This document shows positions 36,310-48,851 of a stretch of 64,000 nucleotides of DNA, in pieces. The notes beneath the pieces were generated by a model, which ran no database searches, had not been told where the DNA came from, and worked only from the letters and a program-made list of their open reading frames with translations. The translations under genes were made by a program, and so were the position numbers. The stretch's first letter is position 1. Every line of letters begins with the position of its first letter. The stretch is from contig OY821742.1 in assembly GCA_963682055.1 (NCBI GenBank), positions 7,277,816 through 7,341,815 on the forward strand. Direction: 5' to 3'. Source of the stretch: Primula veris. Its lineage: Eukaryota > Streptophyta > Magnoliopsida > Ericales > Primulaceae.

Positions 36310-38245
36310 ATGGGATCATCAAATGTTAGTTTAGAACTGAGAGCAAGCCATATCGACATGATCAGCCATTTACCTGAAGAAATTATTTGTCGCATTTTAT
36401 CTTTAATTCCAACAAAAGATAGCATCCGCACAAGTGGCCTATCGAAGAGGTGAGAGCATCTTTGGATCTTTTGTCCCAATCTTGATTTTGAGTTCAAGAC
36501 TTATAATGGCTATAACAGTTTCACTCGATCTGTTGACCGTTTGTTTCTTCGAGATAATTTGTGCAATGAAAGTTTCCGGCTAGTTCTTCCATACACCGAT
36601 TGTGATGATGTAAAGATTGGTGGTTTGTGCCTTAATTCTTGGATTTTTTATGTTCTAAACTGCAATGTTCATGAATTAGATCTTGAAATATGGATGAGCA
36701 AGAATTCAGAACTGCCAGGGATGCTTTTCACATACAAAACCTTGGTGGTTTTAAAGATACGCCGTTTGTTGGCTGTTAACGTTCCTTGTGACGTTTGGTT
36801 GCCAAACCTTAAGACTCTTGTTTTAGGCATGGTTATATACTCGGGTGATGAGTCTCTTCCCAAGTTGCTTTCTGGATGCCCAATTCTTGAAGAGTTACAA
36901 CTTATAAGAGATGAAAGGGAGGTGACAACTTATGATGTTTCTCATCCAACTTTGAAAAGATTGAAATTGCAAGTTGACCCATATGGTGATATTTTAGAAT
37001 GTAAGATCAAGGTTGATGCCCCGAACCTTGAATTGGTCGAGTTAAACCGTTTTATGGGTGATGTTTTGAATTTGTTGCCTTCCATTGCGGAAGTGCATGT
37101 CGATTTTTATGAAAATTCAGACAATCGGGAAGAAGAAATTGAGCATGGAAACAATTTGGTGGCTTTTCTGAAATGTACCGCTAATCTCAAGTCTCTATTT
37201 CTATCCCATGATAATCTGCATGTAGGTATTCTCCTCTGTTTTGGTTCATGCAAACTCAAACTTTGTTCTATGTGTTTGTTTCCCTGTTTCCTCTTTCCTC
37301 TTGGTTTTTGTGTAAATAGCTATGAGTCTATGACCTATCAGACAATTTTCCCTCTTTCTCATACTATTATAAAAGAATTTGGTAAATTAATTTTGAAATA
37401 GTTTGCATATGATAAGTTTTGAAAAGTTGAGATGTTTACTTGTATTCCTTTTATCTTGCTTTGATAGGGAATACGATCGGAAGAAGCAGATTTCGATTAT
37501 GAGATAGATGTTGAACCTGAATACGGCTGGCACAAACCTCAACACGTACCTCCATGCTTACTTCATAGCCTTAAAAGCATCGAAGTACGTAATTTTTATG
37601 GTCTAGAACATAGTTATCCGGAAACTCTGTTTAGGCTACATATCACGTTTTCTCGGAAATGCGTTTCGGAAACGGGTACGGTACTCTTACAAAATCTTAG
37701 AGGAAACGTTTCGGAAACTTAGCAAAACTTTTTTAAAATCTTAAACTATAATTCTCGGAAGTCTCAATAAAACATTCAAGAAACTTGTTTTTGAATAAAA
37801 GTGAAAAAATGCATTTAAAATATGATGAAATCAAATTAATAAAAGAGCATGTTATTTTGATAAATTATCTATTAAATCATAAGAATTTAACTAATTGTTC
37901 ATTGTATTATTGTATTCCTCATAAACTTTGGCGTATTTATAAATATTTGCAATATGTTATATTCTATTTTTTTTTTATTATATTGGCGTTTCTTATTTCT
38001 CATTAAAAATTGGTTTGTGTTTCTTGTATCATATCCCGTTTCCGTTTCCCGGCTTGATAACTATGGTCTGAAAGTTGAGCTCAAAGCGGTGAAGTAATTT
38101 TTCGAAAATGCTTTGGTTTTGGAGAAAATCACAATCTTTTGCCGCTACTTACCAGCTAAAACTGAAATTGTCAGGCTTCAAAAGGAAATAGCAAAATCAT
38201 CCGCGGGGTTCAACTAATTGTCAGCTTCATTTTTTGCATAATTAG
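36310..38245 (+). pseudogene. F4: F-box/LRR/FBD pseudogene
   Basis: Exon 1 is 36310-37221. Its F-box Trp (KRW) is TGA at 36451-36453, in frame. The 147-bp exon 2 found in every other member is missing: the intron-1 donor GTAGG is followed by sequence that runs straight into the intron-2-type acceptor TTTGATAG. Exon 3 starts at 37468 (GIRSEEADFDYEI, GWHKPQHVPPCLL) and is split by a 457-bp insertion (37605-38061). After the insertion a TAC codon of VKYF is TAA. The end of the original frame is about 38245. Because exon 2 is a multiple of three, its loss alone would have kept the frame. Confidence 0.9.
37605..38061. mobile_element. hAT-like insertion inside F4 exon 3
   Basis: TATGGTCT occurs on both sides (37597-37604 and 38062-38069); removing one copy and the insert restores the paralogous exon. 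Eight bp fits hAT. The perfect decamer palindrome CATAGTTATC/GATAACTATG spans the ends. The interior holds repeated GTTTCGGAAAC words near the left end and GTTTCCCGGCTT at the right. No transposase frame is present. Confidence 0.75.
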
Positions 38246-41200
38246 TTACTAACCGTAAGCCGTCAAGATTGATCGTTTTGTATTGCATATCCTTAACTAT
38301 CAAAGTGACAAAATCTATCCACGAGCATGTTGAATCATTGCTCGTATATTTATTTTTGTTTCCTATGAACGAGAGAAGCTTCATGTTATTTCTATAAGTT
38401 TGTTTTGCAGTAAGGATGTTTTCTGTACTGATTAGACTAAAAATTGTCACTTTGACATAATTCTAGTAGATGAGTGAAATGTCTGCTCACAATGGGGTTC
38501 GACAAAATGCCTACATAAACTGAGTTTGGCTAGTGACTCTTTATTTTTATTTTATGTAAAAGTGCATTTTTTTATTATAATTAGCCACTCATTCTCATCC
38601 CCTCCGGCGTAGAAAAACATTCTCATCCCCTCCGACGTAGAAAAAGAGACGATTGTGAAAGAAGACTGTACTTTTTATAAGAAAAAAGTCCCCTAAGTAT
38701 TGAACAAACACACTTCACCCTTTTAGGCGTGATACCAACAAAAGTCAAACGGACAACGGAATTTCATGGTATAATATCGATGTGCAAAGAGAAAGCGCAA
38801 TCGAGAAAATACAAATATCAAACGGACAACGAAATTCTGTGGTATAACATCGATGTGCAAACAGAGAGCGCAATTAGGAGAAGACAAAAATCAAACTGAC
38901 AACGAAATTCCATGGTATAACATCGATGCGCAAAGAGAGCGCAATCATGAAAAGAAAGTGGAGACGGCCTAGTTAATCTGTGATGAGTAGTTTTTTATAT
39001 ATATACTAGCGCATACCGTCCATACAATGCGTGGTGTAACGTGTGTTTAATTTAGTGTGTTTAATTTGTAATTATCGATCTATTCATAAAGACATTGGAA
39101 TGTAAAAGTATGAATTAAGTGTAAACTAATTATAAAATTTCAAGGGCATACACAAACTTAAAAACGTAAGTAACATTAAAATATAAAAAAAATATATCTA
39201 AGAGGAATAACAGGTATTATAAGTTACTCATTTTTTAATCATGCATAAATTTTTTATATTTAACCGTGTATTAATATTTATTTTATTAATAATTTGTAGT
39301 ATTAGAGATATTTTACTTAATTATTTATTTCAAATCCTCCTAAATTATACATATAATCAACCGTTGATGCATAGCTAGTTGAAATTTAATCTTAATTACA
39401 TAAAATTCTTACAAGTCTTAAATTTTGTACCCATATGCTACTTTATATCTTAATTACATAAAATTCTTACCCATATATTGTATTTACTATTTTCATCCAA
39501 AAAACTTCACGTCACTTATAAGTTTAAAAAAAGTAAAAAAAAATGGTTTCTCAACAAAATTATATTACAAATAACTTATAAGTAAAAAAGAAGAAGCTAA
39601 GAACAAATCTTTTTTTTAAATTATTTTTACAGTTTTTTCTCCATAATGCAGACAAAACCCCTAACTCCAAAGACTATTATCTACTGCTATAATAATGATA
39701 ACCAATGGTTCAATTATTTATATATAACTATAAACAAGTGCGGAACTATGATTCTTTCTTTTTTTTTTTAGAATAGAGGAAAAAATAAATAATATCTAAT
39801 ACAAAAATAAAGAATAGAATAAAAACATGTATTAAATATTAATACTGTATATATGTAAGTAAACAAAAAGAATAGAATAAAAAGGGTTACCTGAATTAGG
39901 GCAAAAAGAAGAGAGAGAGTAAAAAATCAGAAGAAAAGTGAAAGAGTAGTCTACTAATTTAATATTCAAAATGTTAATTTATGTCATTAAAAAAGTTCAA
40001 AATGTTGCGTGAATGTAAGATATCCGATTATTATACTATTTTGTAGAGTCCCTAAATAAGTGATTAATTTTCTTAAACTATACTTTCATTCCCAATTAAT
40101 TGTTCATTACGAAATTACGTACAATTTGGATCGGTCAATAACTTGTATCAAAATTATCGAAGTGAAAATTTTGATATATCTTATAAATCGATTAAAATTA
40201 CACGTAATTTCATAAAAAACAATTAATTGAAAACGAATGGAGTAATAAATTTGCTATTGTGTTTTAGAGTACAAAGATTGCCTTATTGTGTTTATTTACG
40301 TATTGTAACTTCTAAGTTAAATCTAAGACCCGCCTAAGGTTTATAATTTCCTAAACTAACAATAATTTAGGGATATACAGATAAAAGATATGTGTAAATA
40401 TTAAAGATAGGTTAATGACTAAATTGTATCAAAAACCAAACTCGATGACGAGATAAGAATTAAAGACCATTTATGTATGTAATGATTTGGATTTTGAAGA
40501 AATAGTTAATACTTGATTTATACATGAATGATAGGACATCAACCAATCCCCAAATTCCCAGCTGCTTTTGAGCCTTTTTAGCTTTTTTGTGCCACAAAAG
40601 CTAAAAAAACTGAGAAAAAACTGTTGCCAAACAGGTACTAATGGTGTTTGAAACTAGATAAGTGAAATTTGTATATTGTTCCTTTGTCAAAATCTGCCTT
40701 TACAAGTGCTTTTATGTTTTACTTTGAAATGGAATGAATTATGTGTAGTAGTTATGGGTTTTGCATATAATCGAAGAATGTAGTCATTTTCAGCGTCTGT
40801 TTGACATTCTTTTTAGATATGTTTGAAATGTTAAGGAAATATGTCTTGTCCTTTTTTAAAAAATCGGATATTTAAGTAAATATGTGTTTTGGTTTGAAAG
40901 TTGTTGACTGAATTTGGGATGTGTCGATAACTTAATACCGGAAATTCAAATTTGCATGTGTTTGGGTCTTGTATCTTTGAATTTATATTTTTCACATTAT
41001 GTTAAATCTTGTTTTTTCAACATTTTTTCCAGTTAGTTTTTAGTAATCTTTGGAGTTAAAGAGTTCTTTTGGGTTTTGCTTTCATTAGAAGAATGTAGCT
41101 AAAAATGGGGAAAAACTGTAATTATGAGCAGTTCTTATTTTTAAATTTGTTTATATGGGAACGTTTGGCATATTTTATTTTCTTTCAAAAAGTTACTTTT

Positions 41201-42199
41201 AATAAAAGCTTTTTTTTTTAATCTAAAAGCTAAAAAAACTGAGAAAAAAACTGTTGCCAAACAGGTCCTCCTAATAGTCTTTGAAATTAGATAAGAGCAT
41301 TTTGTACATTGCATATTGTTTGAAATTAGGAAAGAACCTTTTGTTCCGTTGTCAAGATATGCCTTTAGAAGTGCTTTTATGATTTACTTTTGAATAAATT
41401 TAAGGGGTAGAATTTTATTAATTTGTTAAAAGATTCAATATTTAATTCTCCATTTAATAATGTTTTACATTGTTTTTGAAATTTTTCGAATGTTTTTCAC
41501 TACAAAGTGATGATAAGTTTTGATACTTTATTGAGTTACGGACTTGAGTTGGCCTTAACAAGTTAGATTCCGCTGACTAGCTGAAGTACAGTACATTCAA
41601 ATTGCCGACCTATATGTTTTCCGGTCATTATTCCTTTGAACCACTGTTTTCTGACTAAAAAAAATCACTCGATAAAGTGAATTCCGATATTGATGCCTGC
41701 TATTCCTTAGAGGATTGGACATTTTATTATACTGGGAGAGACCTTGGTCCTTACTTTCGTTTTCCCAATTTTGCAAAACATATCATATTCATCAACGGTT
41801 CATAAAGTCATAAGATCCACTGGTGATGTTGCCAGTTTATCCTAATATCGCACAAGTTTTTCTTTCCATTATCACTTGTAGTAGCCTAGTAGGCTTATCA
41901 TGTTCCGGACCAATTGTTTAAATTCTAAAACAGAAAAATGATTACTGCAAAGAAGAGAGAGACATAATTTGAGAGAGAATGTGGTTGAATTTTGTAAATA
42001 GTAGTTGGTCTTTTCGTTTCTTATTTAAACTTCCCGTTCCCATAAAAGAGGTACTAGACCCAAATCACTGACCAACTATTAAATTTTATCACTTATGAGT
42101 AATACAATGCTTTATTCATACATTATTCAAGAGAAAAACCTTTTTTAGGTTTCCAATCTAACTATATCTAAGAAACTATCCGCTGAATCAGATTTTACA
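38246..42199. other. F4 3' flank, spacer and F5 upstream flank
   Basis: No gene is seen over nearly 4 kb. It holds two 28-bp units (CATTCTCATCCCCTCC, from 38589), a three-copy repeat (38745-38955), AT-rich spacer, and two copies of AAAAGCTAAAAAAACTGAG...TGTTGCCAAACAGGT (about 40598 and 41226; also near 33255). The F5 upstream flank starts at about 41440. ACTAGCGCATACC at 39006 resembles a Helitron end, but I could not find the other terminus. Confidence 0.5.
38745..38955. repeat. Three-copy 72-73 bp tandem repeat
   Basis: Units start at TCAAACGGACAACG (38745), TCAAACGGACAACG (38818) and TCAAACTGACAACG (38890). Each contains TGGTATAA(C/T)ATCGATG and GAGCGCAAT. Divergence between units is low. 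Confidence 0.8.
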
Positions 42200-43872
42200 A
42201 TGGGATCACTTAATGTTAGTTCAGAAGTGAGGAAAGGCCAGCTCGACTTGATCAGCCATTTACCTGATGAAATTATTTATCGCATTTTATCTTTAATTCC
42301 AACAAGATATAGCATCCGCACAAGCGTCCTATCCAAGAGGTGGAAGCATCTTTGGGTTTTTACCCCCAAGCTTGACTTTGAGTTCAGTCAGAGTGGGGAC
42401 CCTATTGAGAGCAGTTTCACACGCTCTATTGATCTTTTGTTTCTCCGAGACAATTTGTGTTTTCAAATTTTAAGGCTGTGTATACTAAATGCCACGATTG
42501 ATTGTTTACGCCTTAATTCGTGGCTTTTTGGAGTTTTAAAATGCAATATTCGTGAATTAGATCTTGAAATGTGGAGGCGTCACACTAAGCCTTCAGAACT
42601 ACCTTGGATGCTTTTCACTTGCAAAACCTTGGTGGTTTTAAAGATATGTGGCCTGTTTGTTGCTAATGTTCCTTATTTTGTTTGGTTGCCAAACCTTAAG
42701 ACTCTTGTTTTAGATAATGTTATATACTCGGGCGATGAGTCTCTTCCCAAGTTGCTTTCTGGATGCCCAATTCTTGAAGATTTACAACTTCTAAGAGATG
42801 TTGCAAGTGAGGTCATGACAACTTGTGATGTTTCTCATCCAACATTGAAAAGATTGACATTGCAACTTGATGGCGATAAGATCAGGGTTAATGCCCCAAA
42901 CCTTGAAGTGTTAAAGTTGGACCATCTTAGTCTAAGTGATGTTTTAGTGAATTCGCTGCCTTCCACTGCTAAAGTGCATGTCGGTTGTTATCAATATTTA
43001 GACAGTCAAGAAGAAGAAATTAAGCATGGAAACATTGTGCTTGCATTTTTGAAATCAATCGCAAATCTCAAATCCCTAATTCTATTGCATGATATTCCGA
43101 AAGTAGGTATTCTCCTCTGTTTTTGTTCAAATTAATCAGTCCTCGTCCTATGTGTTTCTTTCTGTTTTCCTTTTCCTCTTACTTTTTTTGTAAAAAGTAG
43201 TTATAATTTTGTTTTATGTGCAGTATTCTTCCCATGTTATTGGATCCAACTTGCCAATATTTTGCAATCTGGTTCAACTGAAGATCAACATGGAATCTGC
43301 GATTTTCCCAAAACTGTTGATGGGGTTTCTTGAAAATTCCCCTAAACTAGAAGTTCTGTCGCTGCCATCTGTAAGTTTGTGATGTTTGTATATAAGAAGA
43401 TTTACTTGTTCTACATGCCATGGACTGATATAGACAGTTAATTATTTATTTTGCAAAATCTACGTGACAAGCAAAATAAAATAGGCTGCATATGTTTCTC
43501 AAATGATGGATTTGAAAAGTTGAGATGTTTACTTGTTTTCCATTTATCTTACTTTGATAGGGAATAAGATCAGAGGCAGTAGAGTTCCATTATGCGATAG
43601 GTGTTGAACTTGAACACGGCTGGCACAAACCTCAAAATGTACCCCGATGCCTACTTCATAGCCTTAAGAGAATCAAAATAAGTTATTTTTTGGGTAAGCC
43701 AGATGAGCTCAACGCAGTGAAGTACTTCTTAGAAAATGCAGTGGTTTTGGAAAAAATCACAATCTTGTGCCGCTACTCACCAACTGGAACTGAATTTGTC
43801 AGGCTTCAAATGGAATTAGCAAATCATCCATGGGGTTCAACTAATTGCCAGCTTAATTTTTTGCATAAATAG
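42200..43872 (+). CDS. F5: F-box/LRR/FBD protein, intact
   Basis: Exons 42200-43102, 43224-43370 and 43561-43872, all phase 0, give 453 residues. The F-box is at residues 18-60 (ISHLPDEIIYRILSLIPTRY ... LSKRWKHLW). LRR-like segments include LPNLKTLVLDNVIYSGDE and LLSGCPILEDLQLLRD. Exon 2 encodes VIGSNLPIFCNLVQLKINM and FLENSPKLEVLSLP. The FBD exon reads GWHKPQNVPRCLLHSLKR ... LNAVKYFLENAVVLEKITIL. No disabling change was seen. The expected role is an SCF substrate receptor; the target is unknown. It is closest in exon sequence to F6. Confidence 0.9.
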
Positions 43873-44686
43873 TTACCAATGGTAAAGGTTGACCGTTTTG
43901 TATTTCATGTCTTTAAGTGTCAAAGTGACAGTCTACTCAGCCGCATGTTGGATCATCGTGTAAATCTGTTACGTGAACTTATTTCGTTATGTATGTATTT
44001 TTGTTTCCGGACTTGCTATGACCGAGAAGCTTCATGCTAAGTTTTTTTCTTTTTGAAAGGGATGCCTCATGTTAAGTTTAGAAGTTTGTTTTACATTAAG
44101 AAGTATTCTGTACTAGAGTAGAACTATAAATTCTCACTATGATATTGATATTTACTCCTAATAATTGTATAACTGTGAGTGTCCGCATCAATATCTCTAT
44201 AAGTTTTCATATCTTTCAAGTAAAAAGTCCACTTTTTTTTTATTTTGGTTGACCATTTATGTTTTTAATAAGTATCTATCTCCTCGTAAACTTAACCTAT
44301 CAAAATAAGTACTGCTCGCTCCCTTTCTAAATAAGTGTTTACTATAAAAATACGTGCAAATTTGATCATCGATTTTTTCAAAACTAAATTATCGAAATGA
44401 AAAATTTAAAAATTATGTTATACGGTTCTAATCATGAAACATATAATTGATTTTTGAAATAATTTTTATCGACAATTTACGTATGAGAAAATAGATGGTT
44501 AAAATTATACGTATTTTTATAGTGGACATTTATTTAGTGACAGATGTACTATATTTTTTGATAGATACGTTTAATTTAAGTAAAGAAACATATGTTGGAG
44601 ACAACATCTAAGTAGATGTTGATATATAAAAAAATAAAAAAATAGTTAAATAAATGTTCCGTATAATAAAAAGTATATGTGTACCT
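43873..44686. other. F5 3' flank and spacer
   Basis: Presumed F5 3' UTR followed by AT-rich spacer. No other gene is seen. The last 13 bp before the LINE are its target duplication. Confidence 0.5.
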
Positions 44687-44699
44687 AATTTAACTAATT
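44687..44699. repeat. LINE target-site duplication, left copy
   Basis: AATTTAACTAATT, identical to 48839-48851. It directly abuts the poly(T) that represents the LINE poly(A) tail. Confidence 0.9.
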
Positions 44700-47600
44700 T
44701 TTTTTTTTTTAATTAATTGTGGTATAAACCACATTTTAGCTTTTATATATAAAGATGTTGCCCAGTACAAAATTACAAAAGAGGGGGCCTATCTGTTACA
44801 AAATGTAATATAGCTTCTCCCTCCATAATTAAAAAGACTTAACAGACTAAATTGAACAAAACTTTGGTCATATCAACCTCTTCTAAGCTTTTCCAAAATT
44901 AAAACAAAAACCAAAAAAAACCCAAAACGCTTCTCCTTCTCTCTCTCTATATTATCGCCTGATGGCGATTTCCTCCTTCGTCTTCTATTTCGATACGCAG
45001 GTTGATCATGTCTTCTTTTTCCACTTCCAATAGCCCTATTATCCTTTTAGGGAAATCCTTTAAATCATTAGAAAAAATAGGGGTTGCTTGCTCTCGTGCC
45101 TGTTTGGCTAGCAAATCAGCTATGCCATTTGCCTCTCTAAAGGTATGTTGTATCCTCACCCTTCCTGTTCCCTTTGTTATTAATTGCTTAATTTTAATAA
45201 ACCTTGATCTTATGTTCCATGGGATTTGGCCTTTGTCATTGCATATGCTGGCCATGATTTGAGAATCAGTCTCAATAATTATATTTCTATTGAAAATTAG
45301 ACCTAATTTAATCCCAGCATGTATAGCTTTAGCTTCCGCCATAATAGGTGTATTGGCTTTTACCTTTTTTACAAAGGCTTGTATAAAATCCCCTGCATGA
45401 TCTCTGATTACTCCCCCTATCCCAGCTTTCTTTGTAATCATACAAAAACTCCCATCCACATTGATTTTGATGCTTGTACTGTTTGGTTTATCCCACTTGA
45501 CAGTTTGAGGAACTTTAGTTTTGCCCTGTATAGTCACACTATGTATATTATGGAAATTAATATCTTTTGCATTTTTGGCGCCCTTTTTAATGATCATGTT
45601 GTAGCTATCAATAACCTCTTGTATTATACCCTCTTGCTTCATTGAAATATTTTCCATTCTACTTTTGCATCTGCTTTTCCAAATGTTCCACAGAATGAGG
45701 TGGGGAAAAATCTTATTGCTTTTAGTGATAATAGCTTTTCCTTTTGCCCTTTCCCATTCAATAAGTCTCCCCCTTATTGTAGTATTTGTTTCCTTAATCC
45801 CCATGTGATTTTGAAAGTACTCCCACACCTTTCTAGCCAGTTGCCCATTGCTGAATAAGTGTTCTAAACTTTCTTCTGATTTTCTGCAGCATTCACACTG
45901 GGAAGCTTGTTGGACTTGAAATTTTTGAATTGCAGTGTCTAATGGAATGGCTTTGTTCAGTATCCTCCATACCCCCACTGATATTTTCAAAGGTATATCC
46001 TTTACCCACATACTTTTATTATACCAGTTCATGCTGCTTTTATCCCTTAAAATGTTATAAGCTGTTTTTAGTGTGAAATTGCCATACTCAGTTTCTTTCC
46101 AAATTAGGACATCCTCCTCATCTATTGAGATTTTAGGTTCCTTGCCCACTTTAGTTCTATCTTCTATAGGAATTTCTTCCATTTTCCATTTACCTTCCTC
46201 ATTTAAGTATTGATGTATCTTACTATTAGAGATACAGTCAACATTGATAGGTCCATTCTTATTCCAGTTGTCCATATTGAAATCCACTTCCCCTTTACCA
46301 ATAATCCACATCATGCTTTTTTCAGCTATTTCTGATAACTTAGTCATTCTTCTCCAAACTGTAGACCCTTTCAATTGCTTAGCTTGAACTGGATGCTTTT
46401 TCCTACAGTATTTCCCTTTCATATGTTGTGTCCAAATAGTGTTATTCTTCCTAAACTTCCACCACAATTTGACACTAAAGGCATCTGTTATGCTTTGCAT
46501 GTTTTTTATACCTAAACCCCCTTCTGCTGTTGGTCTACATATTTTGTCCCAGCTCTTCCAGTGGTATTTGCTTTTTCCTTCACTGTCCCCCCAAAAGAAA
46601 TTTGCACATATTTGATCAATCTTCTGAATGATCTTTTTTGGTGGCTGTATAGCTGCTAGAGTGTAAATAGGCATTGATTGCAACACTGAATTGATTAAAA
46701 CCAGTTTAGCCCCCATAGAAAGGTATTTAGCTTTCCATCCTGATAACTTTTGGCTAATTTTATTGATGTTGTCTTGAAAAATATTGGCTTTTTTACGGCC
46801 ATTGAAAATGGGACATCCTAGATAAATGAAAGGGGTTGTTTTAAAATTCATATTCATGATATGGCCAATATCTTTTTTTCTTTTAGAGTTGATAAGCTTA
46901 GAGCAGTACATGTTACTTTTTTCTAAGTTCACTTCCTGACCAGAGATTTTTTCATAGTCTTTAATGGTCTTTTGAATGTTTTTGATGGTCCTTTTATCAG
47001 CAGCAGAGAAAATAACAATGTCATCTGCGAAAGCAAGATGAGTAATAGGTTTGCAAGAAATAGGTGTTCTGTAGGGCCTAATTTTCTTTTCTAACAGTAA
47101 GTCATTAAGCTTTCTTGAGAGAACCTCAGAGCAAAGAATAAAAAGAGTAGAAGAAATAGGATCCCCTTGCTTTAGTCCTCTAGTAGATTTGAAAAAGCCA
47201 TGTTGAGTACCATTAACCAACACAGAAAAGTAATTATTAGAAATAAGCCTCCATATTCTATCTATCATAAGTTCTGAGAAGCCCATTTTTCTCAAAGTTT
47301 TAATAAGGAAAAACCAGTCCACTCTATCATAGGCCTTTTTCATATCCAACTTCATGATAATGTTACCCCCCTCATTTTTCTTGTGCAAGTCTGTGGTCAA
47401 CTCTTGTGTAAGTAGAATATTTTCAATAATATCTCTACCTTTAACAAAACCACTTTGATTCTGAGCCACTAACTTAGTGAGTACTTTAGACATTCTATTA
47501 GAAATAATCTTAGAAATAATTTTATTGCAAAAAGTGCTTAGACTAATAGGTCTAAAATCAGTAAAACTATTAATGGCCTTCTTTTTTGGTAACATTACTA

Positions 47601-48838
47601 TTAAAGTAGAAGTAATAGCTTTAGGTATAATAGCTCCAGCATAGAATTGGTGAACTGCTTTTTTAATATCTTCACTTAGAATATCCCAACTAGCTTTAAA
47701 GAAACAACCTGTGAAACCATCAATACCTGGGGAACTGTTGCTATCTAAGCCCCAAACTGCTTCTTTGATCTCTTCCATTTCTGGAAACATATCCATTTCA
47801 TCTTGCTCCTCCTTGCTGATTAATCCATTAATGTTATTTAATAAACCATCTTGCCCCATATCTTTTTTTGCAGGTGCCAGTAATTCCATATAAAACTCAA
47901 CAGCAGCCTTGCTTATACTATCCTGTGAGGTAACCTTCTTCCCATCCTTATCCTCTATTCCATGTATTTGAGTTTTACTTCTTCTTGCTTTTACAGTGGC
48001 ATGAAAGAATTTTGTGTTAGCATCCCCCTCTAGTATCCACTTTAAATTGGCCTTTTGTCTCCAATAGTCTTCCTCCCTTTTTAGGTGTACCTTAAGCTCT
48101 GCTTTTACTTTATTCATTCTAGTTCTATTGATATCACATGGATCTTCTTCAAACTCTTTTTCAGCCTTTAGAGTGTCATCTTCTGCATCCTTAGTTTTTT
48201 GGAAAATGTTTCCAAATTCCTTTTTATGCCATTCTGTTAACCCTTTCCTTACTCTCTTAAGGTTTTCTGCAAATACATACATGGCATTTCCTTCTTCATA
48301 TTTTTTCCAGTTTGTTCTAATTATCTCTTTATACTTGACATGGTTGACCCAATAATTTTGAAAAACAAATCTCCTAGGCTTGAAATCTAATTCTGTAGCT
48401 GCTGAAAGGAATAGGGGTGAATGATCAGATCCCACTTTATTGAGGTGTTCAAGGCTGATTTTTTTGAATAGATTTTGACACTGATCATTTAAGTAAATTT
48501 TATCAATTCTTTCCCATATTGTTCCATCTCCATATCTACTATTCCACCAGGTAAATCTAGTCCCTATAAATGGCATTTCTTTTACTCCTATGCTGCTCAT
48601 ACAGTCTACACAGTCGTTTGCTTCATTTATATTAATAGGTGACCCTCCAATTTTGTCTTCATTTCTTGTAACAGTGTTGAAGTCTCCCCCAACTAGCCAA
48701 GGCTCTATTGTGTTAATGCTTTCCAGGTAACTCCATAGATCCCTTCTTTCCCTTCTAGTGCATTTAGCATACACTAATGTAATATTAATAATGTTGTCCA
48801 AAATATTACTCTCAATTTTTAAAGACAAGCACTGGTTC
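44700..48838 (-). mobile_element. 5'-truncated L1-type LINE, recent
   Basis: On the minus strand the element starts abruptly inside the endonuclease domain (48838), carries RT, a zinc-finger RVT region and RNase H, then about 235 bp of 3' UTR and a short poly(A), seen as 11 T at 44700-44710. A perfect 13-bp duplication flanks it. 5' truncation, A tail and variable-length duplication are the signature of target-primed reverse transcription. The open frame has no internal stop, so insertion is recent. Confidence 0.95.
44947..48838 (-). CDS. LINE ORF2 remnant: endonuclease (partial), RT, RNase H
   Basis: About 1,297 codons are open but no genuine start codon is present, because the 5' end is truncated; the frame simply begins at the element boundary. 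The partial APE-type endonuclease keeps GGDFN (residues 51-55) and GSDHS (137-141). The RT has FRPISLS (429), NQSGFVKGRDI (461), MKLDMKKAYDRVDW (496), STRGLKQGDP (552) and the catalytic FADD (604-607). A zf-RVT-like Cys cluster (CECCRKSEESLEHLF) and a C-terminal RNase H (INVDGSF, MAEAKAIHAG, ETDSQ, REANGIADLLA) follow. RNase H marks plant L1 lineages. It is unlikely to be translated from its own promoter. Confidence 0.93.
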
Positions 48839-48851
48839 AATTTAACTAATT
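48839..48851. repeat. LINE target-site duplication, right copy
   Basis: AATTTAACTAATT, identical to 44687-44699, at the truncated 5' end of the LINE. Confidence 0.9.

Noticed and set aside
36310..38245. F4 as a functional exon-2-skipping variant
   Set aside because: A stop in the F-box, a transposon in exon 3 and a second stop make any full product impossible.
38999..40400. A third Helitron starting at ACTAGCGCATACC (39006, minus)
   Set aside because: No convincing TC start or 3' hairpin could be found for the other end.
45002..48355. Several plus-strand frames of 60-108 codons
   Set aside because: They are antisense shadows of the LINE frame on the minus strand.
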